Below, in pieces: positions 1 to 8,639 of a DNA stretch of 64,000 nt. The DNA comes from Acorus gramineus (Eukaryota; Streptophyta; Magnoliopsida; Acorales; Acoraceae), in contig JAUJYN010000024.1 in NCBI GenBank assembly GCA_030737835.1, positions 2,372,151-2,436,150 of the forward strand. The letters are read 5' to 3'. Numbering within the stretch: position 1 is the stretch's first letter; every line of letters begins with the position of its first letter. The notes under the pieces were generated by a model. It ran no database searches. It saw only the letters and a program-made list of their open reading frames with translations, and was not told the DNA's origin. The position numbers were made by a program, and so were the translations under genes.

Positions 1-1177
1 GTAAATTTGGGCGTGTTCGGCTGCTCGCAACCTTTTCTCATCTAATAGTTCAAGTTGTAGAAGGAGCGCTTCCCTCCTATCCTCGGGTTGTAAATCCTTG
101 TCCAACTCCACTCTCAAAGATGGGATAAGCACTTCATAGGGAACCACCGCCTCCATCCCAAAAGTAAGGGAGTAAGGAGTCTGACCTGTGGGGGTCCTAA
201 TGGAGGTGCGATAAGCCCAAAGTGCGTCAACTAGCTTGTCTGGCCAATCGGTAGCCTTATGCGTCTCCACGGTCTTTTTGATGATCTTCAGGAGAGTCTT
301 GTTCGTAGCCTCCGCTTGTCCATTCCCTTGGGGATAATATGGGGTGGAGTGATGCAGCTCAATGTGGTGCTTGTTGCAGAGGTCTTGAAATTCCTGAGAA
401 ATGAACTGAGGACCATTGTCAGTAATGATTACCTTCGGAGCGCCAAATCGTGCGAGGATATGAGTACGAACGAAGCGAACAAGAGTAGAACTCTTGATCA
501 CTATGTACGACTCAGCCTCGGCCCATTTGGTGAAGTATTCTGTGGCAGTGAGGATGAAGGCTTTCTGACTGGTGTTTTCAACTGTATCCCTAAAGGGGCC
601 GATGATGTCAAGAGCCCACATGGAGAAAGGCCAAGGAGAGGTCATGGAATGCAATGCGGAAGCAGGTGCACGGATCTTATTGGCATGGGTCTGACACTGA
701 ACACACCGTCTGACGAACTTGTGGCAATCCCCTTCCATTGTGGGCCAATAGTAACCCATCCTTAGAACTTTCTTTGCGAGCATCTGTGAATTCACATGGC
801 CTCCACAAACTCCGGAATGTGCCTCTTTCACAATAGTGAATGCCTCTTCATCTTCCAAGCATCTCAACAACTCTCCATTGAAGGACATGCGAAAGAGAAT
901 GCCTCCTCGAAGACAATATTTGGTCGCCATTCTTTTAACAGCTTTTCGATCATCACTGGTGGCGTACTCCGGAAAGGAGCCATCTTCAAGGTAGTTCTTG
1001 ATGTCGAAGAACCAAGGATTTCCATCATCAGGTTCCTCCAAATCTATTGCGGAAATCCCAACAGACTTAAGAATCTCATCTTTCTTCTCTTGCTGCTCCA
1101 TTAGGTCTTGAATCTTGCAGTCTCGAAGGTCAGTGGCCGGAGTTTCTAGCCTTTGGACGATGACAGTCTCCGCCTTT
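1..1177 (-). CDS. Retrotransposon integrase (Ty3/gypsy), partial
   Basis: This segment would insert the cDNA copy into the host chromosome. Reading from about 1177 down to base 1, the frame stays open and runs off the window edge. An HHCC zinc-binding region (HSGVCGGH then CHKFVRRCVQC) lies at about 685-830. The catalytic core shows WALDIIGPF with Asp at 607-609, TDNGPQF with Asp at 418-420, and NGQAEATN with Glu at 310-312. The second Asp and the Glu are 36 codons apart, the DD35E spacing of retroviral-type integrases. The segment joins the upstream RNase H frame only across a one-base loss in an A run near 1178, so it has no start of its own. The C-terminal end and any chromodomain lie outside the window. 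Confidence 0.93.
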
Positions 1178-1590
1178 TTGGATATCGGGAGGTGAGTGAG
1201 GAGGCCAACGAGGCCAAGGCATCGGCGAGGATGTTGCCGGCTCGAGGTGTGAAAATGTGGATCACTCCTTGAAACTGGCGCAGCAGGATAATAGTCAGTT
1301 CTCTGTAGGGCTTGAGCTTCGGGTCCCTCGTCTGGCACTTCTTCAAAGTTTGGCGAATCACTAAGAGTGAATCTCCAACAATCTTTAGATGACGAACTCC
1401 AAGAGCTAGGGCTGACTTTAAACCTGCAATCAATGCTTCATACTCCGCAATATTGTTAGTAGCATTAAAAGTAAGTTGAAAAGCGCGCGGGATGATGACA
1501 CCTTCAGGGGAGAGCAAGGCAATTCCAATTCCTCTTCCTTTCTGATTGACCGCTCCATCAAAATACAATGTCCATGTCTTGCGGTCATCT
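1146..1590 (-). CDS. Archaeal-type second RNase H (aRNH) of Tat element
   Basis: This is an RNase H fold that would degrade the RNA of the RNA-DNA hybrid during reverse transcription. Visible acidic catalytic positions are the Asp of LYFDGAV, the Glu of NIAEYEAL, the Asp of IVGDSLL and the Asp of ILADALA. A second RNase H between the gypsy RNase H and integrase is established for the Tat lineage. The frame is shifted by one base from the RT/RNase H frame near 1588, and it ends early at 1146 because of a one-base deletion after TSRYPK. With the base restored, the frame would run straight into integrase. The domain itself appears complete, about 130 residues. Confidence 0.88.
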
Positions 1591-2881
1591 TCTCAACTAA
1601 TGCAAACAACTCTTCGTCAGGGAAATCCGTCCTGACAGGCTCATAATCCGGCAGTGGGAGGTGAGCAAGGTGGTCGGCGATGGCTTGTCCCTTGATGGAT
1701 TTTTGAGTGACATACGTGATGTCAAACTCATTTAGTTGGACCTGCCATCGAGCTAGCCGACCAGTCACTGATGCTTTCTCAAACAGATACCTTACCGGAT
1801 CCATCTTTGCCAGATACTTTACTTGGTGCGCAAGGAAATAGTGGCGTAATTTCTGAGAGGCCCATACCAGCGCTAAACATGTCCTTTCCATGAGTGGGTA
1901 GGCCTGCTCATATTCAATCAGAGTTTTGCTCAAATAATAGATAGCCTTTTCCTTCCTTCCTTCTTCATCGTGTTGTGCGAGCACCGCGCCAACAGCTTCT
2001 TCAGTGGCCGCCAGGTAGAGAAGTAGCGGACGCCCAGGGACAGGGGCTGAGAGAACAGGGGGGCTGAGTAAGTATTTCTTAAGTTCATCAAATGCTTGTT
2101 GACACTTGTCATCCCAAATGAATTCAGTCCCTCCTTTTAACAGCTTGTAGAAGGGTTTACACCGTTCGGCATGCTGTGAAATGAATCGACGAATAAACTG
2201 CAGCCGACCGATGAGTCCCCTAAGCTCCTTCAAATTTTTTGGAGGGGGCATTTGAGCGATCGCTCTTGCTTTAGATGGATCGACTTCAATCCCCCTCTTA
2301 CTTATCATGAATCCCAATAGCTTTCCAGATGACACTCCAAACCTACACTTCTTAGGGTTCATTTTCAAACTGAATTTTTTACACCTCTGTAGAACCCTTT
2401 CAAGTGTCTCCGCATGACCTTCCCGCGTCTTAGATTTGACCAAGATGTCATCCACGTAAACTTCCATTAATTTGTGCATCATGTCGTGGAAAATCGAGGT
2501 CATGGCGCGCTGGTACGTTGCCCCGGCATTTTTAAGACCGAAGGGCATTACAACGTAGCAGTAGGTCCCCCAAGGAGTGATGAATGATGTCTTCTCCTGA
2601 TCTTCTTCTGCTAGACGGATCTGATTATAGCCCGAGAAACCATCCATAAAGGACAGCATCTCGTGTCCCGCAGTATTGTCAACAAGAATGTCAATGTGTG
2701 GAAGAGGGAAATCGTCTTTCGGGCAAACCCGATTGAGATCTCGGAAGTCTACACACACACGGACTTTGCCATCTTTCTTGCTTACCGGGACAATGTTGGC
2801 TATCCACTTTGGGTACAGCACCACCCTGATAAACTTTGCTTGGTGCAGCTTATCTACTTCCTCCTTCACCTTCATGGCCAA
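1430..2881 (-). CDS. Reverse transcriptase and degenerate gypsy RNase H
   Basis: This is the polymerase part of the polyprotein, copying element RNA to DNA in cytoplasmic particles. RT motifs run in order: VPVSKKDGKVRVCVDFRDLN, FMDGFSGYNQI, MPFGLKNAGATYQRAM, the catalytic YVDD at 2447-2458, and LLGFMISKRGIEVDP. The RNase H that follows begins LLLYLAATEEAVGAVL. The Asp usual in active gypsy RNase H (TDAS-type motif) is absent, as known for Tat elements, whose second RNase H presumably took over. The frame upstream continues past an in-frame TGA at 2894-2896, so the visible Met at 2881 is internal and not a true start. The 3' end drifts out of frame near 1588, and residues after that point are frameshift products. 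Confidence 0.93.
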   Translation of the reverse strand: MAMKVKEEVDKLHQAKFIRVVLYPKWIANIVPVSKKDGKVRVCVDFRDLNRVCPKDDFPLPHIDILVDNTAGHEMLSFMDGFSGYNQIRLAEEDQEKTSFITPWGTYCYVVMPFGLKNAGATYQRAMTSIFHDMMHKLMEVYVDDILVKSKTREGHAETLERVLQRCKKFSLKMNPKKCRFGVSSGKLLGFMISKRGIEVDPSKARAIAQMPPPKNLKELRGLIGRLQFIRRFISQHAERCKPFYKLLKGGTEFIWDDKCQQAFDELKKYLLSPPVLSAPVPGRPLLLYLAATEEAVGAVLAQHDEEGRKEKAIYYLSKTLIEYEQAYPLMERTCLALVWASQKLRHYFLAHQVKYLAKMDPVRYLFEKASVTGRLARWQVQLNEFDITYVTQKSIKGQAIADHLAHLPLPDYEPVRTDFPDEELFALVEKMTARHGHCILMERSIRKEEELELPCSPLKVSSSRALFNLLLMLLTILRSMKH

Positions 2882-2893
2882 CTTCTGATGGAG

Positions 2894-3562
2894 TCACCTT
2901 AGCTTCTGCTTTATTGGTTTGGCGTCTGGTTCCAAAACTAGCCTATGCTCAACCAATGAAGGGTCAAGACTAGGCATGTCTTCGTAAGACCAGGCGAACA
3001 CATCCGGATAGCTCCTCAACACCTTCTCCAAACTTTCTCGCTCGCTCAGATTTAATTCCGCACTAATCAAGATGATCTTAGGATCAGTGGTGGTCCCGAG
3101 ATTCAACTCCTCCATCCTTTCCTCCTCAATTGCCGCCTGCTCATCAAAGTGTTGAAGGCTTTCTGCGAACCCCTTTGACATCTCCTCTTCTTGCTCTGCT
3201 TCTTCATCATCGTCACAAATGTCAAATACCCCCAAGCTGTCATCGAAATCTCCAAGGTCCTCCAAATTAGGTTCCTTGATGACAGCTATTGACTTGGATC
3301 GTTCTATTCCGTGGATTACGTTAATACGATCCTCGATGTCATCGATAATCCGAGTAGGGATTTGAAACCGTGAAGCCTTGCCAGGTCCTTGAGACACATG
3401 GGGCATTGTCGCCTTAGAAGGGTCGACCAAACTCCGCAATTTGTCTAGGAGATCAAAATTATAAAGCGAGGGGTGCCAGACCACCAAAGCATTATCCTTT
3501 ATCTCAAACAGGGAACCTAATGTCTTAGGTTGTTCTACGTTGTCCATTTTTAGATCCCACCC
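2894..3562 (-). CDS. Pre-RT segment of the Tat polyprotein
   Basis: An open stretch leads directly into RT in the same frame. It includes an acidic region (CDDDEEAEQEEEM) and the typical pre-RT sequences EKVLRSYPDVFAWSYEDMP and EPDAKPIKQKLR. In gypsy polyproteins this YxDVFAW segment immediately precedes the RT fingers. The segment ends at TGA (2894-2896), where CGA (Arg) is expected. A C-to-T change at a CpG would explain it, which is typical of methylated retroelements. The first Met is at 3547, but sense codons extend back to 3562, next to a plausible splice acceptor. The segment may therefore be the start of a second exon rather than an independent reading frame. Confidence 0.8.
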   Translation of the reverse strand, partial: GWDLKMDNVEQPKTLGSLFEIKDNALVVWHPSLYNFDLLDKLRSLVDPSKATMPHVSQGPGKASRFQIPTRIIDDIEDRINVIHGIERSKSIAVIKEPNLEDLGDFDDSLGVFDICDDDEEAEQEEEMSKGFAESLQHFDEQAAIEEERMEELNLGTTTDPKIILISAELNLSERESLEKVLRSYPDVFAWSYEDMPSLDPSLVEHRLVLEPDAKPIKQKLR

Positions 3563-3949
3563 CTCCCTTAAAATTGATTAATTTTTTTTTTTAGCAAGCA
3601 AAGCAAGAAATAAAGCAAGGAAATTTATGTACAAGCAGAAATTATTTTTTTTTTTTTTATAGCAAGCAGAGCAAGAAGTAAAGCAGAAATTGATTCTTTT
3701 TTTTTTTTTTTAGCAAGCAAAGCAAGAAATAAAGCAAGGAAATTTTATGTACAAGCAGAAATTGATCTTCTTCTTCTTCTCTCTTTTTTTTTTTTTTTTT
3801 TGAGCAAGCAAAGCAAGAAATAAAGCAAGGAAATTTCATGTACAAGCAGAAATTGATTTTTTTTTTTTTTTTAATATTAGTGCGCAGGATCTATATACAA
3901 CGAAAGACAGGAAATAAATGAACCTTAGATATGGGAAGAGAGTACTTAC
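3563..3949 (-). other. Candidate retrotransposon intron between protease and RT
   Basis: On the minus strand an ideal plant 5' splice site, CAG|GTAAGT, falls at 3952-3944. An AG|GGG acceptor at 3564-3563 comes just before the RT-side frame. The codons before the donor (LRKDDPIFSILEGAIQ) and after the acceptor (GWDLKMDNVEQ) are both phase 0. Ogre elements of the Tat lineage are known to splice an intron at this place. The body holds four A/T-rich repeat copies. The pre-donor frame is not the frame of the protease segment ending at 4027, so a frameshift must be assumed. No transcript was seen. Confidence 0.45.
3586..3880. repeat. Tandem repeat with poly-T tracts inside the element
   Basis: Four imperfect copies, about 50-90 bp each, of a unit made of a T run (11-18 bases) followed by AGCAAGCAAAGCAAGAAATA, then AAGCAAGGAAATTT and GTACAAGCAGAAATTG. 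Length differs mainly in the T run and in a CTT stretch near 3768-3782. In the element's own sense the T runs are A runs. The array falls within the candidate intron, where expansion would be tolerated. Confidence 0.85.
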
Positions 3950-4026
3950 CTGAATGGCGCCCTCAAGAATAGAGAAAATAGGATCATCCTTTCGCAAAGT
4001 TGAGGGCTGAGTTCAATCCAATCACC

Positions 4027-5478
4027 CTAGAGAGTCTTGCTCCCCAATGCTCCTGAACTGCATGAATGGGGCATCTCATCAGCAGAATCCGGGTCTTCAA
4101 CATAGTATTCTGGCAATTTATGAGAATTGCCGGGCAATTGTTCATGTGATTCAGAAAATAACTGGTCAAGAGTCTCAATCAGAGAATCAATGTCTTCCTC
4201 TGGTGGAACTGAAGAGGAGGATCCTGATTGGCTCTCAATGGGAGTCAGTTGACTGGATGCGGGCTGTTCTGATCCAGTGCTACGGATAAAATGTTCTTCC
4301 AAGCTCCAATCCGTAATGCCATAGAATGGTCCCCAATCATAGACATCATAAACTGTGAGTGATCCGATGCCCATGTGGTCCGGCCATATGAAGTTGTGAA
4401 TGATGTCTGTGGTGCCTTGATTGTACCGTCCCAGACCTTGGCCTCGATGATAACCCATTTGTTCCATGAGCCGCCATCCTGGATTACTGTCAGTTGATGC
4501 GCGTGCTTTACCTTTGCCCAAAGTGCTTACCTGTAGTGCCCCATCACGCGCCCAATCGGGTGGAAACTCTGATATGTGCACGACTGGCTGCTTGCCTTCT
4601 CTCCTGGAAGGGCTTTTCACTGTTGTGATAGCCTCTGCTTCTTCTGCTTCATACCGGATGCCTCTGACTGCGTCCCCACCTATTGTGATGATCTGTTCTC
4701 CAACAGGAAATTTGAGGCATTGGTGGAGTGGGGAGGAAACACCTCGGATTGTCGCCAACCATTTTCTTCCCAAGATCATGCTATAATCAGAGTCCATCTC
4801 CAGAACATAGGCTTCAAACGTGGTCTTGAGGGGACCGATCTCCAAGCTAAATGAACGGAAGCCCACCACATGTCGAGCACTCCTGTCATAGGCAAAAATT
4901 CGCGTATCGGACTCCGCTAGTGAAGTGATATCACCATTGACGTGCTGGAACGTCTGGAGGGACATGAGGTTGACACCCGCACCAGTATCAACAAGGATTC
5001 GATTAACCAATGTTTTCTCCACCAAGGCGGTGACGCAAAGTGCCGAAATGTTGGTGAGGGGATCATCGATGACTTCCTTGGGCCAGAATGAGATCACAGG
5101 GCCCAATCCTTCAGAAACTAGCGCAGCTGGCACATTAAAGGCAGAAATGTGGCGATCCACCTTGACCTTTTCCAGGAAAGCCCTTATCGCCTCCTGATGG
5201 TGTTCTGAAGTCTCGATTAGCTCCAATATCGAGATCTTGGCTGGGATTTTGCGCAATTGTTCAAGCAAGTCCACCTTATCACCAGCTCTCCCTTCTTCCA
5301 CTTCCGCTTCTGGATTGGTCTGTCGGAGAACTTGAGAGGGCATATTGTTGAAGATGCGTCCTGTCCTGGTGGTGTGGAGAACTGCAGTATTGGGACAATG
5401 ATGCCAGGAGGACAAAAGTGGCCGGATGGGGCTGAGGCTGCTGGCTTGGATGGGACTCCAGATTGGCGGTGGGTTCAT
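4027..5478 (-). CDS. Retropepsin-like protease (third copy) with G-patch
   Basis: This is the canonical protease region of the Tat polyprotein. It starts with the pre-protease helix region (DLLEQLRKIPAKISILELIE) typical of this lineage. Then comes the active-site motif ILVDTGAGVNLM, with Asp at 4989-4987 (about residue 164), the flap side (FAYDRSARHVVG) and SMILGRKWL, where ILGR is the conserved second motif. It is followed by HQCLKFPVGEQIITIGG. A G-patch follows near residues 330-355 (GWRLMEQMGYHRGQGLGR). G-patches after protease are known in betaretroviruses, where they bind RNA. Two further DTGA domains lie upstream in the same element. The first Met overlaps the end of the preceding frame by four bases, which suggests a frameshift rather than a real start. 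Confidence 0.88.
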   Translation of the reverse strand: MNPPPIWSPIQASSLSPIRPLLSSWHHCPNTAVLHTTRTGRIFNNMPSQVLRQTNPEAEVEEGRAGDKVDLLEQLRKIPAKISILELIETSEHHQEAIRAFLEKVKVDRHISAFNVPAALVSEGLGPVISFWPKEVIDDPLTNISALCVTALVEKTLVNRILVDTGAGVNLMSLQTFQHVNGDITSLAESDTRIFAYDRSARHVVGFRSFSLEIGPLKTTFEAYVLEMDSDYSMILGRKWLATIRGVSSPLHQCLKFPVGEQIITIGGDAVRGIRYEAEEAEAITTVKSPSRREGKQPVVHISEFPPDWARDGALQVSTLGKGKARASTDSNPGWRLMEQMGYHRGQGLGRYNQGTTDIIHNFIWPDHMGIGSLTVYDVYDWGPFYGITDWSLEEHFIRSTGSEQPASSQLTPIESQSGSSSSVPPEEDIDSLIETLDQLFSESHEQLPGNSHKLPEYYVEDPDSADEMPHSCSSGALGSKTL

Positions 5479-6198
5479 GGAGGGAACCGACTTCTAGGAG
5501 CTGGACGGATGACGCCTCCTGGTATGATCTGGGGTGGAGGATCGTCCTGAGGCAGGTATGCACAGTTCTTTGGCCCAGTATTTAGCTCGCACATTTGACA
5601 ATTGAAGAACCTTGACCAGTCATGGCGGCGTGCCTCCCCCCATACCGAGATGATGTCCCCATTGCTTGGAAAACGCAAGCATTGATGACGCGTAGAAGAG
5701 ACACCTTCGACATTGTCAAGCCAGGGCCTCCCAAGGATCATGGAATGAGGCGACTCGATCTTCATCTTCACAGTCTACAGAGGTACATACTGGCCCCACC
5801 TTTAGAACACAAGAGATCCTCCCGCATGAAGATTGGCTTGAGCTGTCATATGCGTGGAGAAGGGTTTCTGATGGTTGGAGCTTGGGGAGCCCACGCCGAA
5901 GCTTGCAGTAGGTGGAATGGGTCATGATGTCTACTCCAGCGCCTGTGTCCACGAGGACATTTCGGAGAATTTTACCGGCAATGGCTACTTTGATCACAAG
6001 GGGGCATGTGCGTATGCTAGGCTCGGCGAGCTCACGAGGAGCGAATGTGATGGAAGGGGAACATGTCAAGCAAGTGATCGTGTCATGCTCCTCTGATGGG
6101 TCTTCTATTGATGTTGGGGAGCCAGATGGCTCAAAATCCAAGGAGTCTTCTTCAAGCTCCTCCTCTTGTATTTCTTCTTTCGACTCTTCTTTCATCAC
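5475..6198 (-). CDS. Additional retropepsin-like domain (second copy), frameshifted
   Basis: This second aspartic-protease-like domain lies between the gag-linked copy and the canonical one. The first part (6198-5716) holds an acidic lead, then VIKVAIAGKILRNVLVDTGA with Asp at 5949-5947 and GVDIMTHSTYCKL. The second part (5771-5475) carries SMILGRPWLDN and STRHQCLRFPSNGDIISVWG. A one-base frameshift near 5770 separates the two. Order and spacing of DTGA, ILGR.WL and HQCL.FP match the neighbouring copies, so it is a homologous domain and not a chance motif. After the domain a short cysteine-bearing tail (FFNCQMCELNTGPKNCAYL) precedes a proline-rich end. Whether it cleaves, or acts as a structural duplicate, cannot be told from sequence. 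Confidence 0.82.
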
Positions 6199-6383
6199 CC
6201 CTTCTATCCCTCCTTCTGAGCCAACGGTTAACGCATTAACAGTCCAATTTGGTTCATTCGGTCCCCCCCAAAGGATGTTTTCCCCCCATACGGAGACAAT
6301 CTTTCCCCATAGTGGAAACCGAAGGCATTGATGACGAGTGGATGGAACTGCTCTGGCATTATTGAGCCACGCCCTCCCGAGAA

Positions 6384-8639
6384 TTATGTTGTGGACGCCC
6401 CCTCGAGCTTTACGACATGAAAATATACCTCAGTGTGCAACGGGCCTACCATCAAAGGAATCGTAACTGTTCCAACCACCGGTCGTCTGGTGCCGTCATA
6501 TGCTTCTATGAACTCATTAGAGGGCTCAAGTTCAGGACGGTCCTCCACATCTTCAAATGAGCAATAAACTCCATATGCCATGATGTTTCCTCCTGCCCCG
6601 GTGTCAATATATGTATATCTGAAGGGGATCCCTGCTATCTCCACCATGATACGAAGAGGGCGATTACGCATTGCTGGTGGGGCGAGCTCACTCTCGAGGA
6701 ACACAATAGGTGGCGGTCCCACCGGACCATCAACAGTTCCGGTTGATGCTTCTGGTTCTTGAATTGTGCTTGCCAATGTGGACTGCTCAGATGGTTCTTG
6801 CTCAAGGGCATCTTCACCAAATGCCAGTTCTTCCGGCTCTTCCATGAGCTCGTCTTCAGGCACTTCATCCTCAGGGTCCTCTTCTGGCTCTTCCTCCTCA
6901 AGGTCTTCTTCTGGCTCCTCCTCCTCAGGGTCTTCTTCTGGCTCCTCCTCCTCAGGGTCTTCTTCTGGCTCCTCCTCCTCCGGGTCCTCTTCTGGGTCCT
7001 CCTCCTCAGGGTCTTCTTCTGGCTCCTCCTCCTCAGGGTCTTCTTCTGGTTCCTCCTCTTCAGGGTCTTCTTCTGGTTCCTCCTCAGGGTCCTCTTCTGG
7101 TTCCTCCTCTTCAGGGTCCTCTTCTGGTTCCTCCTCCTCCGGGTCCTCTTCTGGTTCTTCCTCCTCCGGGTCCTCTTCTGGTTCCTCCTCCTCCGGGTCC
7201 TCTTCTGGTTCTTCCTCCTCTTCTGGCTCGTCTTCTTCCATGGGTTCCTCTTCTGGTTCCTCCTCAGGGTCTTCTTCTGGCTCGTCTTCTTCCATGGGTT
7301 CCTCTTCAGATTCAGATTTACCACTACCAGGTGTTGCCGGTGGGGTGACAAGGTTGGCCCAAAGGTGTGAGGAGGAGTTGGACTGGTTGGGGGATGGAGG
7401 GTCGGTCCCAATGAAGTTGACAACTGGACCAGATGAAGTAGACGGTTGAGTATGGGAAGGAAGTGGGTCAATATGAATGCCAAGAGGTGCAGATGAAGTG
7501 GAGGATTGAACAGGGTGGGCCGAGCGGGACCTAGTGATGATATTTCGCAATAGTGCCCAATCAATGCGATCTTGTTCATGAAGATCATAAACAAAATCTC
7601 GAAATGTGTAGCAACCACAGATATCATGACCATGCATTCGGTGGTATGGGCAGTAGCGTGAACTATCGACACCAGGGGGTGAGGGTCTCTCGGGTGGCAA
7701 GGTGATGCTATTGGATTCCATCAGTGCCATAAAAATGTCGGGCAAGGACTCTGGCAGTGGTGGGTAAGTATCACGTTTGCCCATCCTTCGAGCCTGGTAA
7801 GATGTGGGTGGAGGGACAGCTGTGTATTGTCTTTCGGGGATTGGTCGGGGAGTTATTTGATTGGGTTGCGAGGCTCGAATGGGTTGGGCTTGGGGAGCTG
7901 AGTGGTGATACTGAAATGGTTGGCGGAGAGGTGGGTGGTGGGTTGGGAATGAGGAAATTGGTGTGGGGTGTGTCGGATGGTGCACTAGCGTCTGTTGAGG
8001 AGCAATCCCTTGGTAGCGGGTTACTGGTCGAGGCGGAGTATACCTAGATGGTCCAGGTGCATACGGCCTTGTTACCGGTCCTCGACCAGAAGCTGGTGAT
8101 CCATTTGGGTAGAACGCTGAGATTTGTGGGGTGACCCCTTCTATTGTGGAGGATGGAACATGGTTTTTCTTGAAGGGAGGGCGCTGGTTGCCAGTTGGTG
8201 AAGCAGTGGTAGTGCCGGCGCAACGCTGAATGCGGTTGTGGCGATCAATCAGCATTTCATAAGTAGAGCAATCACCATAGGCGAGGTTCATTCGCAACTC
8301 TGGAGTGAGATTTTGCAGCATCATATCTATTTCCTGGCTTTCTGTCAATTGCAATCCCGTCCTGTGCACCAACATGCGCCAACGTGCCACAAAAGATTCA
8401 AACTCTTCACGCGGCCTCATCTTCTCTGCTGTAAGGTCTGATAGGGATGGAATGCGCATTCTCTGATACCCATAACGCCGGAGAAACCTCTCGCTCACAG
8501 CAGAAAAATCATGGAGGCATTCGACCGGGAGGGTCGCATACCATTGAACTGCCTCTCCTTCAAGAGATTTCTGGAAAAGGAATACTAGAAGTGACTCATC
8601 TCCCAGGAATGGACGTGAGTCCATATAAAAAGCAGTCAA
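6384..8639 (-). CDS. Gag capsid, acidic repeat and first retropepsin-like domain
   Basis: The main Gag segment has 751 residues. Residues about 1-140 match the retrotransposon gag fold (LEGEAVQWYATLP, FLRRYGYQRMR, EEFESFVARWRML), which builds the particle shell. A proline-rich region follows (about 150-300), then a zinc-like Cys/His motif, YCPYHRMHGHDICGC, near residue 330. Residues about 425-610 are an acidic array of nine-residue units (EEEEPEEDP). A protease-like domain closes the segment: YIDTGAGGNIMAYGVYC with Asp at 6605-6603 (about residue 679). It is cut at 6384 by a one-base loss just before its ILGRAWL motif, which is readable in the next frame. The true amino end lies in the upstream frame, separated by a frameshift near 8670, so Met 8639 is internal. 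Confidence 0.88.
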   Translation of the reverse strand: MTAFYMDSRPFLGDESLLVFLFQKSLEGEAVQWYATLPVECLHDFSAVSERFLRRYGYQRMRIPSLSDLTAEKMRPREEFESFVARWRMLVHRTGLQLTESQEIDMMLQNLTPELRMNLAYGDCSTYEMLIDRHNRIQRCAGTTTASPTGNQRPPFKKNHVPSSTIEGVTPQISAFYPNGSPASGRGPVTRPYAPGPSRYTPPRPVTRYQGIAPQQTLVHHPTHPTPISSFPTHHPPLRQPFQYHHSAPQAQPIRASQPNQITPRPIPERQYTAVPPPTSYQARRMGKRDTYPPLPESLPDIFMALMESNSITLPPERPSPPGVDSSRYCPYHRMHGHDICGCYTFRDFVYDLHEQDRIDWALLRNIITRSRSAHPVQSSTSSAPLGIHIDPLPSHTQPSTSSGPVVNFIGTDPPSPNQSNSSSHLWANLVTPPATPGSGKSESEEEPMEEDEPEEDPEEEPEEEPMEEDEPEEEEEPEEDPEEEEPEEDPEEEEPEEDPEEEEPEEDPEEEEPEEDPEEEPEEDPEEEEPEEDPEEEEPEEDPEEEDPEEDPEEEEPEEDPEEEEPEEDPEEEEPEEDLEEEEPEEDPEDEVPEDELMEEPEELAFGEDALEQEPSEQSTLASTIQEPEASTGTVDGPVGPPPIVFLESELAPPAMRNRPLRIMVEIAGIPFRYTYIDTGAGGNIMAYGVYCSFEDVEDRPELEPSNEFIEAYDGTRRPVVGTVTIPLMVGPLHTEVYFHVVKLEGASTT
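6840..7310 (-). repeat. 27-bp minisatellite encoding acidic EEEEPEEDP repeats
   Basis: Tandem units of 27 bp, with some 18- to 24-bp variants, encode a Glu/Pro/Asp-rich peptide in Gag. Plus-strand units read like TCTTCTGGCTCCTCCTCCTC with a GGGTC spacer. All frames stay open across the array, which creates long spurious reading frames on both strands (Ser/Gly-rich and Phe/Leu-rich). Confidence 0.92.

Noticed and set aside
6759..7449. Long plus-strand frames through the acidic repeat (Ser/Gly-rich and Phe/Leu-rich)
   Set aside because: They are complements of the 27-bp minisatellite coding for the acidic part of Gag; a stop-free repeat unit keeps every frame open.
6635..7672. 345-residue Lys/Arg/Asn-rich frame on the minus strand overlapping Gag
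   Set aside because: Shifted frame of the same repeat array; no domain outside the array.
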